Positions 50,477-58,896 of a DNA stretch of 64,000 nucleotides are shown here, in pieces. The notes under the pieces were generated by a model. It had not been told where the DNA came from. It saw only the letters and a list, made by a program, of their open reading frames with translations, and ran no database searches. This DNA is from JAIQGF01 sp051006995 (GTDB lineage: Bacteria > Acidobacteriota > Terriglobia > Terriglobales > Acidobacteriaceae), in assembly GCA_051006995.1 (NCBI GenBank), contig JBPCSQ010000006.1:1-64000 (forward strand), given 5' to 3'. Numbering within the stretch: position 1 is the first letter of the stretch; the number at the start of each line of letters is the position of its first letter. Position numbers and translations under genes: made by a program.

Positions 50477-51238
50477 TTATCGGACTGTATCGATGGCTGT
50501 GGTCAGGTGGTTGTCCACCTGGAACGCGCCGAATACCTCATTGGCCCGCATGCCCGCGACCGTACGATCCATGCTGGAATCCACCGTGCCATAGAGGCCG
50601 ACGCGGCCGCCATCCACCACAATCCGTATCGGCGCCTGGGGATCCATGGCGTACTTCGAGAGCACCGGGTCGCGGTAAATCGCGCGCGCGATGCGAACGC
50701 GCAACTGGTCGTCGGCGAACGATGCCGGCGCCACTTTCACGTTATCCACGACAGCCTTCACACCCGGCGTGCTCGCGACCGCGCTGATTGCGGAATCGCG
50801 GTCGACGTAGTCACGTACCTCGCCACCAACCGTGGCGACCCCGTCCTTCACCTCCACAGCCAGGACGTTGAACACGTTGTCGTAGCCAACGCGATCGTAA
50901 GCCAGCTTCTGGGCCAGCCGTTGGCGCAGCGCCGCGTCGGACATGCCCGCATCCGCCACTTGCACCTGGTCGCGAACCGCGGTGACGTGCTCTTCTTTGC
51001 CGGCCTTCCTGGCCGCATCGAGCTTGTGCTGGTACGTATCCACCGTGCCTTCGAGCGTCACCACGCCGTCCTGCACCGATGAACTAACCTCTTTGAACTG
51101 CTTCTTCCCGAGTTGCTGCGTGAGCTTCGCCTGGATTACGCCGTCGTACTGCCCAACTGGAGCTTCGGCCAGCGCCGCTGTAGCTGCGAGCAGGCTGCCG
51201 GCCAGCAGCAGCGAATCCAATTTCCACGTGCCTTTCAT
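50477..51238 (-). CDS. Triple BON-domain secreted protein
   Basis: A 253-residue periplasmic protein with a signal peptide (L-L-L-A-G-S-L-L-A-A-T-A-A-L-A) and three BON domains, each with the V-x-G-x-V/T-D pattern: V-Q-D-G-V-V-T-L-E-G-T-V-D, V-K-D-G-V-A-T-V-G-G-E-V-R-D and V-D-G-G-R-V-G-L-Y-G-T-V-D. BON domains bind phospholipids and are found in osmotically induced proteins such as OsmY. The start is 6 bases after a full anti-SD match, GGAGGTGA, so it is probably well translated. A TetR-type palindrome lies 26 bases further upstream. Confidence 0.88.
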   Translation of the reverse strand: MKGTWKLDSLLLAGSLLAATAALAEAPVGQYDGVIQAKLTQQLGKKQFKEVSSSVQDGVVTLEGTVDTYQHKLDAARKAGKEEHVTAVRDQVQVADAGMSDAALRQRLAQKLAYDRVGYDNVFNVLAVEVKDGVATVGGEVRDYVDRDSAISAVASTPGVKAVVDNVKVAPASFADDQLRVRIARAIYRDPVLSKYAMDPQAPIRIVVDGGRVGLYGTVDSSMDRTVAGMRANEVFGAFQVDNHLTTAIDTVR

Positions 51239-51264
51239 ACGGAATCACCTCCGCTTTTGCGTCC

Positions 51265-51282
51265 TAACTAACCGTTTAGTTA
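51265..51282. promoter_or_regulatory. Operator-like palindrome upstream of the BON gene
   Basis: TAACTAA-CCGT-TTAGTTA is a perfect 7-bp inverted repeat of the size and spacing used by TetR-family repressors. Confidence 0.55.
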
Positions 51283-51423
51283 ACTACTTGATTAGACGCG
51301 GTAGCGGCGCAAAAGTTGCGGCCAAAACAGCTGTAGCGGGCTGGGCCCACGTTACCCGCTCGAAAGGGACGCGGCGGGGGCTCTCACCCGCCGCTCCGGA
51401 TTCATATGGGGTTTTATGCGGAT

Positions 51424-52437
51424 CTATTGGTTAGCGTAATAACCCTGCTTGGAGTGAATGCTGAGCCGCGGTAATCCCTTCGGAGGCAGCAGCTTCACCC
51501 GGATCTTATGCCACTTGCCATCTTTCGGCTTCTTCGCCGAAGCGTACGCCAGCACATATTCGTTGCGTAACTGCGCGCCGATCTTGGTAGCAACATCCGG
51601 GAGTTCATTCGGACTGCCAATCACGAAAGTACGCCCGCCCGTCAGATCGGTCAGTTCGGTCAGCAGCAGCGGGCCGTAGCGTTCTTCAGGAGTCCTGGGC
51701 GTTTGATCAAATAGGCCGATGGCGAAGATTTGAACGTCGCCCTCCATCACCGCCGACTTGATCTCGCGCTCGGTGTAGCGGCTGTGGTTGTCGCCGCCGT
51801 CAGAAATGATCAGCAACGCCTTGCGCCGGTGCTTGGCATGCTTCATTTCGTTCATGCCGAGGTACACCGCATCCAGCAGCGCCGTCATGCCCTTGGCGTT
51901 GGCGGTGACCAATTTCGACTGGATGTCGCCGACCGAGTCGGTGAAGTCCGCCAGCAGCTCCGGGCGGTCGCTGAAGCCGATGATGAAGAACTCGTCTTCG
52001 GGATTCGCGGTCTGCATGAATTGCACGACGGCTTCCTTGGACTTATCAATCTTGTCGCTCATGCTGCCGCTCATGTCGAAAATCACTCCCACGGAAATGG
52101 GCGCGTCCTCGCTCGACAAATTGCGGATCAGCTGTTTTTCCTTGTCTTCGTAAATCTCGAAGTTGTCCTTCTCCAGCCCGGTCACCAGCCGGTCCCATTC
52201 GTCGGTCACCGTGAGCGGGACCAGCACCAGCTCAACGTCGCTGCGCAGCGGCCGGGTGTAGGTTCGGAGCGAGGGATCAGGCGGCGGGGCCAAAGCGGGC
52301 TCCGCGCTATTGCGCGCGATGCGCGGCGAGACATGAACTTCCGATGGATCGCTCTGCGCCGTCGCAAACCCAGACAGCGCGCACATTACCAGGAGAATCA
52401 TCGCGAGTCCGCTCGCGATCGCCAGAATTCTTGGCAT
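51424..52437 (-). CDS. Secreted VWA-domain protein (VWFA-related acidobacterial type)
   Basis: A 337-residue exported protein with a signal peptide (A-I-A-S-G-L-A-M-I-L-L-V-M-C-A-L-S-G-F-A) and a von Willebrand A domain. The MIDAS motif is F-D-M-S-G-S-M-S (near 119-126), followed by G-M-T-A-L-L-D-A-V (Thr ligand, near 181) and I-I-S-D-G-G-D-N (near 210). The preceding V-P-L-T-V-T-D-E-W-D-R-L-V-T-G-L strand pattern is typical of the VWFA-related proteins frequent in acidobacteria. It probably binds protein partners in a metal-dependent way outside the cytoplasm. Confidence 0.85.
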   Translation of the reverse strand: MPRILAIASGLAMILLVMCALSGFATAQSDPSEVHVSPRIARNSAEPALAPPPDPSLRTYTRPLRSDVELVLVPLTVTDEWDRLVTGLEKDNFEIYEDKEKQLIRNLSSEDAPISVGVIFDMSGSMSDKIDKSKEAVVQFMQTANPEDEFFIIGFSDRPELLADFTDSVGDIQSKLVTANAKGMTALLDAVYLGMNEMKHAKHRRKALLIISDGGDNHSRYTEREIKSAVMEGDVQIFAIGLFDQTPRTPEERYGPLLLTELTDLTGGRTFVIGSPNELPDVATKIGAQLRNEYVLAYASAKKPKDGKWHKIRVKLLPPKGLPRLSIHSKQGYYANQ

Positions 52438-52594
52438 AACCAGGGTCCCCGCTTCGGTCGGAAGCGCCGCTCAGTTCCGCGACCAGCGCGCTCTTCGCGG
52501 AAGGCTGATGGTTGGATGGGAGTCGCCGGGCAGCAGGTTTGCTGCAGGCGCGCCGTTGTGCGCCTGCAGCTCGCATCGTCCCCCTCCCTGCATC

Positions 52595-52670
52595 AAGTGC
52601 TAAGCGCGAAGTGCTAAGTAAACGCTGCTATCCTGACCTTCGGAACTTAGCAGGTTGGCACCTCGTACTC
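52595..52670. repeat. AGTGCTA-type repeat arms
   Basis: AAGTGCTAAGCGCGAAGTGCTAAGTA (52595-52620) faces ACTTAGCA and GGTTGGCACC (52645-52662), an imperfect inverted pair upstream of the glycosyltransferase. Confidence 0.5.
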
Positions 52671-52694
52671 CTGGCGTAGAGGGATCGAACCACT

Positions 52695-54248
52695 ATGTCT
52701 AGCGCCACCGCCGCGCCTCGCGATACAGAGCAATGCTTCCGCCTCCCCGCACTATCGCTGGGCGTGCTGGCCGGCTTCACCGCGGCCAAGTTGGCCCTGC
52801 ACCTGTCGCTGAGCGGGCGGTACGGATATTTCCGCGACGAACTCTATTACCTCGACACTGCCCGCCATCTCGCTTTCGGCTACGTGGATATGGCGCCCCT
52901 GGCGCCGCTCTACGCGCGTCTCGCGCTGCTGCTGGGCGGCTCGCTGCACGTTCTACGCGCTATACCCGCCTTTGCCGGGGCCGGGGTAATGGCTCTCACC
53001 ATCGTGCTCACGCGGTTGCTCGGCGGAGACCGCTTCGCGCAGGCGTTGGCTGCCCTGTGTCTCTTGGTCGCGCCCGGCTTTCTGATCATGGACAGTCTGA
53101 TGACGATGAACGCCTTCGAGCCATTGTTCTGGATGGGCGCCATCGCCGTTCTGATCCGCATTCTGCAGACCGGCAATTCGCGTCTGTGGGTATGGTTCGG
53201 CGTGCTCTGCGGGTTGGGCCTCGAAAACAAGCATTCCACCGCGTTCTTCGGATTCGCGGTCGTTGTCGGACTTCTTCTCACCGAGCACCGCCGTGAATTC
53301 CTGAAGCCGTGGATCTGGATTGGCGGAGCGATCGCGCTGCTGATCTTTCTCCCCAACCTGATCTGGCAAATCCAGCATCACTTCCCTACCCTGCAGGACC
53401 TGGAGAACGTCCGGCGCGAAGGCAAGAACGTAGTCCTGCCGCCGGGCAAATTCATCGCTCAGCAGGTCCTGACCATGCAGCCGATCATCTTCCCGGTTTG
53501 GCTGATCGGTGCGCTTTCGTTGTTGCGCCGGCGCTGGAGCCGCGTGCTCGGCTGGGCGTTCCTAGCTTTCTTCGTGACCATGATGGCAATGCACGCCAAG
53601 GACTATTACCTTTTCCCGATTTATCCGCTGGTCCTGGCGGCAGGAGCAGCTGCCATCGGGCGGTGGCTCCAGGCACGGCAGATAGCCTGGCCGAAGCCGG
53701 CAATTTTGGCGGTCATCGCCGCTGTGGGAGCGGTCCTGTTTCCCGTCTGCCTCCCGCTGCTCTCACCGCCACGTTATCTAGCTTATCTCCAGACGATTCA
53801 CCTGAAGCTGCAGAAGGCCGAAACGCACATGGAGAGCGTCTGGCCACAGCCTTTCGCCGATCAGTTTGGCTGGGAAGATATGGTTCGGGAGGTGGCGGCA
53901 ATCTACAATTCACTGCCGCCGGAGCAGCGCGCCCGCACCGGCATTCTCGCCGGCAACTACGGTGAGGCCGGAGCGATTGACTTCTTCGGCCCAAAGTACG
54001 GATTGCCAAAGGCCATCTGCGGCCATCAGAACCATTATTACTGGGGACCGCCCAAGATTGATCCCGAAACCGTGATCTCCATCCAGTACGGCCCGCGCTG
54101 GATGGGTCGGCATTATCGTGAAGTTCGCGCTGCCGGCACGCATCAGAATCCCTGGGGCATGGGCGAGGAGAACCTGACCTTTTATCTCGGCACCGGTCCG
54201 AACTTTAAATTCGCCGACATCTGGGACGACCTGAAGCACTGGAATTAG
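52695..54248 (+). CDS. ArnT-like / GT39-family membrane glycosyltransferase
   Basis: A 517-residue integral membrane enzyme with about ten predicted helices. The first periplasmic loop has Y-F-R-D-E-L-Y-Y-L-D (about 45-54), the acidic catalytic motif of the PMT_2/ArnT fold, and Y-V-D-M-A-P-L-A-P-L-Y follows (near 63). Enzymes of this class transfer a sugar from a polyprenyl-phosphate donor to lipid or protein. A soluble ~130-residue C-terminal domain is visible. The acceptor is unknown. It is followed 52 bases later by the beta-propeller gene on the same strand. Confidence 0.82.
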   Translation: MSSATAAPRDTEQCFRLPALSLGVLAGFTAAKLALHLSLSGRYGYFRDELYYLDTARHLAFGYVDMAPLAPLYARLALLLGGSLHVLRAIPAFAGAGVMALTIVLTRLLGGDRFAQALAALCLLVAPGFLIMDSLMTMNAFEPLFWMGAIAVLIRILQTGNSRLWVWFGVLCGLGLENKHSTAFFGFAVVVGLLLTEHRREFLKPWIWIGGAIALLIFLPNLIWQIQHHFPTLQDLENVRREGKNVVLPPGKFIAQQVLTMQPIIFPVWLIGALSLLRRRWSRVLGWAFLAFFVTMMAMHAKDYYLFPIYPLVLAAGAAAIGRWLQARQIAWPKPAILAVIAAVGAVLFPVCLPLLSPPRYLAYLQTIHLKLQKAETHMESVWPQPFADQFGWEDMVREVAAIYNSLPPEQRARTGILAGNYGEAGAIDFFGPKYGLPKAICGHQNHYYWGPPKIDPETVISIQYGPRWMGRHYREVRAAGTHQNPWGMGEENLTFYLGTGPNFKFADIWDDLKHWN

Positions 54249-54300
54249 CGCGTCGCGCCGCATTGACTCCTTCCTATATGCTGTTGGCCCGGAGGATGGT

Positions 54301-55308
54301 ATGAAATCTCGCCCCTTCATCGCAGCGATGTTCGTGGTTGTGTGCGCTCTCGCGCTGCTGGCTGCCGCGCCGCAATACAAGGTCGTCAAGCACTACCCGT
54401 TTGGAGGCGAAGGCGGTTGGGATTACATCAAAACCGACTCTGCCTCGCGCCGTGTGTACATCGGACGCGCCACGCGCATCATGGTCGTGGACGCTGATTC
54501 CGGCAAGTTGATCGGCGAGGTCCCCGACGTGCAGGGCGCCCATGGCGCCGTAGCTGCACCGGAACTGGGCCGCGGATTCGCCACCGCCGGCCGCGCCAGT
54601 CAGGTCGTGGTATTCGATCTGAAAACATTGAAAGTCACGGGCACGGTGCCCACGGGAGAGGGTCCCGACGACCTCCTGTACCATCCCGCGACCAAGCGCG
54701 TATGGGTCTTCAATGGCCGCAGCAAGAGCGCGACCGTGATCGATGCCGCCTCTCTCAAAGTCGTCGCCACGATTCCGCTTCCCGGTAGACCGGAGGCCGC
54801 CGCGGCGGACGAGCGCACGGTGTTCGTCGAGATCGTAGACAAAAACACGATCGCGTCCCTTGATGCTCGCGACCTGAAGATCACCCAGGATTGGCCTACG
54901 GCGCCATGCGAAGAGCCGACCGGGCTGGACTTCGACGCCAAGAAAGGCCGCCTGTATGCCGGTTGCGGCAACAAGGTCATGGCTGTGATGGATTCGAAGA
55001 ACGGGAAGGTGCTCGGCTCCGTTCCCATTGGCGCGGGTTGCGACGGCACGGTGTTTGATCCCGCCGTCGGATACGCGTTCGCTTCCGCCGGACGCGACGG
55101 AAACGTAACTGTCGTTGGTGAAACCAGTCCCGGGAAGTTCGAAGCCGTGCAAACTGTGCCCACGCAGGTCAGCGGACGCACCATCGCGATTGACGACAAG
55201 ACCCACCAACTCTTCATCCCCGCGGCCAAGCTGCAGCCTCCCGCGGCGCCTGGGCAACGTCCAACCATGGAGCCAGGATCATTTGAGCTGGTGGTCGTCG
55301 GCCGTTGA
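54301..55308 (+). CDS. YncE-like secreted beta-propeller protein
   Basis: A 335-residue protein with a signal peptide (F-I-A-A-M-F-V-V-V-C-A-L-A-L-L-A-A-A) and six to seven repeats of about 42 residues with the pattern R-V-W-V-F-N-G-R-S-K-S-A-T-V-I-D, G-R-L-Y-A-G-C-G-N-K-V-M-A-V-M-D and G-Y-A-F-A-S-A-G-R-D-G-N-V-T-V-V. This is the YVTN/YncE propeller layout. It likely binds a ligand or protein in the periplasm. Its stop is one base before the ATG of the next gene, so the two form an operon. Confidence 0.83.
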   Translation: MKSRPFIAAMFVVVCALALLAAAPQYKVVKHYPFGGEGGWDYIKTDSASRRVYIGRATRIMVVDADSGKLIGEVPDVQGAHGAVAAPELGRGFATAGRASQVVVFDLKTLKVTGTVPTGEGPDDLLYHPATKRVWVFNGRSKSATVIDAASLKVVATIPLPGRPEAAAADERTVFVEIVDKNTIASLDARDLKITQDWPTAPCEEPTGLDFDAKKGRLYAGCGNKVMAVMDSKNGKVLGSVPIGAGCDGTVFDPAVGYAFASAGRDGNVTVVGETSPGKFEAVQTVPTQVSGRTIAIDDKTHQLFIPAAKLQPPAAPGQRPTMEPGSFELVVVGR

Positions 55309-55309
55309 G

Positions 55310-56116
55310 ATGATGAGTGTCGTCCGCAGGATCATTGCGATGCTTGTGTTTGCGCTGCTGGCGTTGGGCGCGTGCGAACGCGCACTCGCCCAGGGCGGTC
55401 CGCCCATGCGAACCGATGATCCCGGCACTCCCGGTAACGGCAATTGGGAAATCAATATCGGGCTGACGACTGACCGCCGCGCCGACGAACGGAATTTCGA
55501 GGCTCCCGTGCTAGACATCAACTATGGCGCCGGCGATCGCGTCCAAATCAATTTCGAAATTCCTTGGGTCGTGCGTGGCATCGACGGCGGCCCCACAAAG
55601 CAGGGGCTGGGGAACTCAGGGGTGGCGGTGAAGTGGCGCTTTTATCAAGACGAATCGCGCGGCCTGGAGATTTCGACCTATCCTCGGCTCGAATTCAATA
55701 ACCCGACCGGCTCGGTGCGAAGAGGGCTGGTCGACCGAGGCCAACGATTCCTGCTGCCCATCGAGGTGTCAAAAAAAATTGGCCCGGTCGAAGTAAACCC
55801 GGAGGCCGGCTACTGGATTACGCAATTCGGTCCGAACCAATGGTTTGCCGGAATCGCGGTCGGACATCAAGCGACGCCCCGACTGGAATTGCTCGCTGAG
55901 GAGTACAACATCGTAGAAGTTGGCGGCGATTATCACGAGAGCACGATCGGCGGCGGCGGACGCCTGCGCCTGGCACACTCGGCGCTGCTGATCTTCATGG
56001 CTGGGCGCAGTTTCCAAGGACCGGCAAGCGGCCAGCCGCAACTGATCGGCTACCTCGGCGTGCAAATCCAGCTCAACAAATCCGAGTCGGCCAAATCCGG
56101 CTCGCCGCACGAGTAA
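55310..56116 (+). CDS. Putative outer-membrane beta-barrel (MetA/phenol-transport-like)
   Basis: A 268-residue protein with a signal peptide (I-I-A-M-L-V-F-A-L-L-A-L-G-A-C-E-R-A-L-A) and a mature part made of alternating strands (W-E-I-N-I-G-L-T, V-Q-I-N-F-E-I-P-W, L-E-I-S-T-Y-P-R-L-E-F). It closes with a strand-like I-G-Y-L-G-V-Q-I-Q-L-N, as outer-membrane barrels do. The G-x-G-D-x-Q-x-x-F-E-I-P block recalls the MetA-pathway-of-phenol-degradation transport family. ATG 55310 lies one base after the propeller stop; ATG 55313 is equally possible. Function is unproven. Confidence 0.65.
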   Translation: MMSVVRRIIAMLVFALLALGACERALAQGGPPMRTDDPGTPGNGNWEINIGLTTDRRADERNFEAPVLDINYGAGDRVQINFEIPWVVRGIDGGPTKQGLGNSGVAVKWRFYQDESRGLEISTYPRLEFNNPTGSVRRGLVDRGQRFLLPIEVSKKIGPVEVNPEAGYWITQFGPNQWFAGIAVGHQATPRLELLAEEYNIVEVGGDYHESTIGGGGRLRLAHSALLIFMAGRSFQGPASGQPQLIGYLGVQIQLNKSESAKSGSPHE

Positions 56117-56138
56117 CGAGCAGGCCGGGGATCTTTCG

Positions 56139-56495
56139 TCAGATCTTCAGATCCTTCAGTCTTTCCACTGGCCGCGCCAGCACTGCTTTGCTCCCACGCA
56201 CCACGATCGGCCGCTGAATCAGTTCCGGATGGTCGGCCATGATCCGGATCAGCTGCTCATCTGAGAGTTTCTTGCCTTCTACGAATTCCTTGTACGCCGG
56301 TTCCCTGGTACGCACAGCTTCCGCAGGCTTCAGGCCCGCGCTGCGCAGCAGTTTCTTCAGCGAATCGGCGCTCAGCGGCTGCTCGAAATAATTCACTGCC
56401 TCGAAGTCGGCTCCCTTTCCAGTCAAGATCCTCTTGACCTCGCGGCACGTGCTTCAAGTGGGCTTCTCGTAAATCGTTATTTTCTCTTTCGCCAT
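56139..56495 (-). CDS. ArsC/Spx-family reductase with in-frame TGA at the catalytic Cys (candidate selenoprotein)
   Basis: From ATG 56495 the frame reads M-A-K-E-K-I-T-I-Y-E-K-P-T, then TGA at codon 14 (56454-56456), then S-T-C-R-E-V-K-R-I-L-T-G-K-G-A-D-F. It continues as a normal arsenate-reductase-family protein: N-Y-F-E-Q-P-L, A-Y-K-E-F, P-E-L-I-Q-R-P-I-V-V-R-G and L-A-R-P. The family's first Cys sits exactly at the TGA, giving a UxxC motif. A hairpin starts 16 nt downstream. A start after the TGA would lose the active site and first strand, so readthrough is needed for function. Selenocysteine is the best reading; mutation or sequence error remains possible. Confidence 0.78.
56422..56438 (-). 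promoter_or_regulatory. SECIS-like hairpin in the ArsC-family gene
   Basis: Beginning 16 nt after the TGA, GTCAAG-(AGGAT)-CTTGAC forms a perfect 6-bp stem with a 5-base loop whose second and third bases are G. Spacing and stem length equal those in the rhodanese gene. Confidence 0.6.
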
Positions 56496-56588
56496 GCCGG
56501 TAGCCTACTCCGTCGCGATGATCTCCTCAAACCGGCAACCATCAGGCGTTTCAGAATGAGGCTGTACGGCCATGTTCCCAAGAAAATA

Positions 56589-56659
56589 TCAACGCAGAGT
56601 GCGCAAAAAACCTGTGAGCTTCATCGCGTGTCTCTGCTCCTCTGCGTCCTCCGCGTTGA
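56589..56659. repeat. Imperfect inverted repeat with TCAACGC/GCGTTGA ends
   Basis: TCAACGCAGAGTGCGC (56589-56604) faces TCTGCGTCCTCCGCGTTGA (56641-56659) upstream of msrA. The 218-base gap around it holds no gene. Confidence 0.45.
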
Positions 56660-56713
56660 TCCTTTATTCAATCGGCGCGCGAAACTTCAAAAGCGTAAGC
56701 GCATCCAATCGGC

Positions 56714-57256
56714 ATGGCCAACAATCTTGAAACTGTAGTCTTTGGGGGCGGATGTTTCTGGTGCATTGAAGCCGTGTTCGCTCGTCTGGCGGGCGTGCAA
56801 TCCGCCGAATCCGGCTACATGGGCGGACGGCGGCCGAATCCGACTTACCAGCAGGTATGCACCGGCGCCACCGGCCACGTGGAAGTGGTGCGCGTCACTT
56901 TCGACCCGGCGCAGATCACGTTCCGCGAACTGCTCGACGTATTCTTTACCGTGCACGATCCCACCACGCTGAACCGGCAGGGCAACGATGCCGGCACGCA
57001 GTACCGTTCGGTGATTTTTTACACCTCGGACCAGCAGAAACGCGAAGCCGCGGGCGTGATCGCGGAACTTAACGGCGAACACGCTTTCTCCAGTCCGATC
57101 GTCACCGCGGTTGAACCGGCGCAAGAGTTCTACAAGGCCGAGGACTATCACCAGAACTACTTCACTTCCAATCCCAACCAGCCGTATTGCCAGCTCGTGG
57201 TCGCGCCCAAGGTGCGCAAGGCAGAAAAGCATTTTGCCGACAAGCTGCGCGCGTGA
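56714..57256 (+). CDS. msrA: Peptide methionine sulfoxide reductase MsrA
   Basis: MsrA reduces methionine-S-sulfoxide in oxidised proteins. The 180-residue protein has the catalytic G-G-G-C-F-W-C-I-E (11-19), G-Y-M-G-G (35-39), T-G-H-V-E-V-V-R-V (near 53-61) and Y-H-Q-N-Y (near 149). The catalytic residue is an ordinary Cys (TGT) here, not TGA, so the in-frame TGA seen in the neighbour is not a general feature of redox genes in this region. It is divergent from the ArsC-family gene; the close pairing suggests an oxidative-stress theme (inference). Confidence 0.95.
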   Translation: MANNLETVVFGGGCFWCIEAVFARLAGVQSAESGYMGGRRPNPTYQQVCTGATGHVEVVRVTFDPAQITFRELLDVFFTVHDPTTLNRQGNDAGTQYRSVIFYTSDQQKREAAGVIAELNGEHAFSSPIVTAVEPAQEFYKAEDYHQNYFTSNPNQPYCQLVVAPKVRKAEKHFADKLRA

Positions 57257-57302
57257 CAATAGCCGCTGATGAACGCGAACTAACGCTGGTCAAACCATGG
57301 GA

Positions 57303-57328
57303 GTCATTCCGAGCGAAGCGAGGAACCT
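57303..57328. repeat. GTCATTCCGAGCGAAGCGAGGAA element
   Basis: A single copy related to the inverted element at 18745-18812, in the gap between msrA and the oxidoreductase. Confidence 0.5.
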
Positions 57329-57357
57329 GTTGTAAACCGTGGCGCTGATGCGGGCGT

Positions 57358-58896
57358 CTATGCCTTCCCGACCAAGCGCAGTGCTCTCTCCGCCGCCGTC
57401 ACGCCGCGATATTGCGCTTCCTCGAAGATAGAGAACCCGCTCAGGTCTGAGTTGGCGAACAGCAGGTTGCCGGAAGCGCGCCTCAGCCGTTTGCGTTCCT
57501 CGGAGAAAATTGCGCCCACCTTCGGCCGCGCCATGGCGTGGCCGATGCGCATCACGTCAATCCGCGACACGCATTGCCGAATGTCGGGATGGACACGCCC
57601 CAGGTCGTGCAGTATCGCGTCCCGCCAGTACGCCCAGTCTTTTGCCAGCAGCATTTGCCGGTTCGCCGCCGCCGGCCCCTCCGCCAGCGCCCAGTAAAAC
57701 GTCCACACCGTCTTCTCGATATTGGTGCGCAATGATTGATGCGTCGCGTCCACGTAACCGAGCGTCGGCGAATCCAGCACTACGTTGTCCCACGCAACTT
57801 CCATGCCGCCGCGCGGTCGGGGAATGCTCTCCAGCCTGAGATTCGCCGTCAACCATGGCGAGTACTCAAACTCACGCAGCGGCGCCATGCCTTCGATCAC
57901 GTAAGGCCCTACGAAAGTCGGCGCCGCCCATATCACCACGTCGGTGCGATATTCCACCGGCCCGGCGAATACGCTCCAGCCGCGCCCGCGCCGCGCTGCC
58001 CTATGCGCCATGCGACCGGTACGCACGTTGGCCGCAACTCGCTCCAGCAGGCGCTTCACGATCCAGCCATTACCTTCCGGCCAGGTCAATGGCCCCTTGT
58101 CTTCCGGCTCGCGTGAGGCGAAATAGTGAATGCCTGCCCACGCGGATGTCTCCGCTGCCATCGCGCCATAGTCGTCCCGGCAAGCGTAATTCATGTACCA
58201 GCGCACCAGCTTGCCATCCATGCCCTGGCGGCTGAGCCAGTCCGCGAAGGAAATCCGGTCGAGTTCCGCCGTCTTTTCCGATAACCCGGTCTCCATCGGA
58301 ATAGTGAATTGTCCGCTCGCGCGATACTCGGCAACCTTCTCCTCGAACCGCCGAAACTGCTCGCGTTCTTTCTCCGTCAGCGCAATGGCGGGCTCGATTC
58401 CATCCTGCCAGCGCCCATACAGGAAGAGCCGCTCCTGGGGTGTGAAGCACAGGTAGCGCTCCTCCCACTGACCATTCTTCAGAACGCCGAGCTCTTCGAA
58501 CAGCTCGCGAACCAGCGTGGACTGCCTCCCCGGCACAGGCACATAGTGCGCAGCCCAGGGATACGCCGTGATCTCGTTCTCCCCGCATCGCGAGTTCCCT
58601 CCCGCGTCATGCTCCATCTCCAGCAGCACGAAATCGGTGAAGCCGCGCTTGCGCAGGCGCCAGGCTGCACTCAGCCCGGCAATCCCGCCACCCACTATTA
58701 CCACCGACGTCCTTTCGATTTGCGTTGCTGCGGGGAAGGAGGCGCGATCTCTCAGCTTGTGCCCGGCCGCGAAGGCATCATTCACGAATCCACCGGCGAT
58801 CGGGCGATCGCCTTTCAGGGAGAGCCCTACCAGCGCCGCGCTGCTCGTGGCCAGAAACTCGCGCCGGGTCAGCTTCAATGGCTGATGTCCCTCCAA
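57358..58896 (-). CDS. Tat-exported FAD-dependent (amine-oxidase-like) oxidoreductase
   Basis: A 512-residue flavoprotein with a twin-arginine signal (L-T-R-R-E-F-L-A-T-S, 9-18), so it folds in the cytoplasm and is exported. The Rossmann motif V-V-I-V-G-G-G-I-A-G-L-S-A-A (near 65-78) and an E-x-x-x-x-x-G-G-N-S motif (near 95) bind FAD. A C-terminal A-N-S-D-L-S-G-F-S-I-F closes the FAD site. Polyamine or amine oxidation would suit its place at the end of a speD/speE operon, but the substrate is unproven. Its start overlaps the speE stop by 22 bases. Confidence 0.82.
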   Translation of the reverse strand: MEGHQPLKLTRREFLATSSAALVGLSLKGDRPIAGGFVNDAFAAGHKLRDRASFPAATQIERTSVVIVGGGIAGLSAAWRLRKRGFTDFVLLEMEHDAGGNSRCGENEITAYPWAAHYVPVPGRQSTLVRELFEELGVLKNGQWEERYLCFTPQERLFLYGRWQDGIEPAIALTEKEREQFRRFEEKVAEYRASGQFTIPMETGLSEKTAELDRISFADWLSRQGMDGKLVRWYMNYACRDDYGAMAAETSAWAGIHYFASREPEDKGPLTWPEGNGWIVKRLLERVAANVRTGRMAHRAARRGRGWSVFAGPVEYRTDVVIWAAPTFVGPYVIEGMAPLREFEYSPWLTANLRLESIPRPRGGMEVAWDNVVLDSPTLGYVDATHQSLRTNIEKTVWTFYWALAEGPAAANRQMLLAKDWAYWRDAILHDLGRVHPDIRQCVSRIDVMRIGHAMARPKVGAIFSEERKRLRRASGNLLFANSDLSGFSIFEEAQYRGVTAAERALRLVGKA

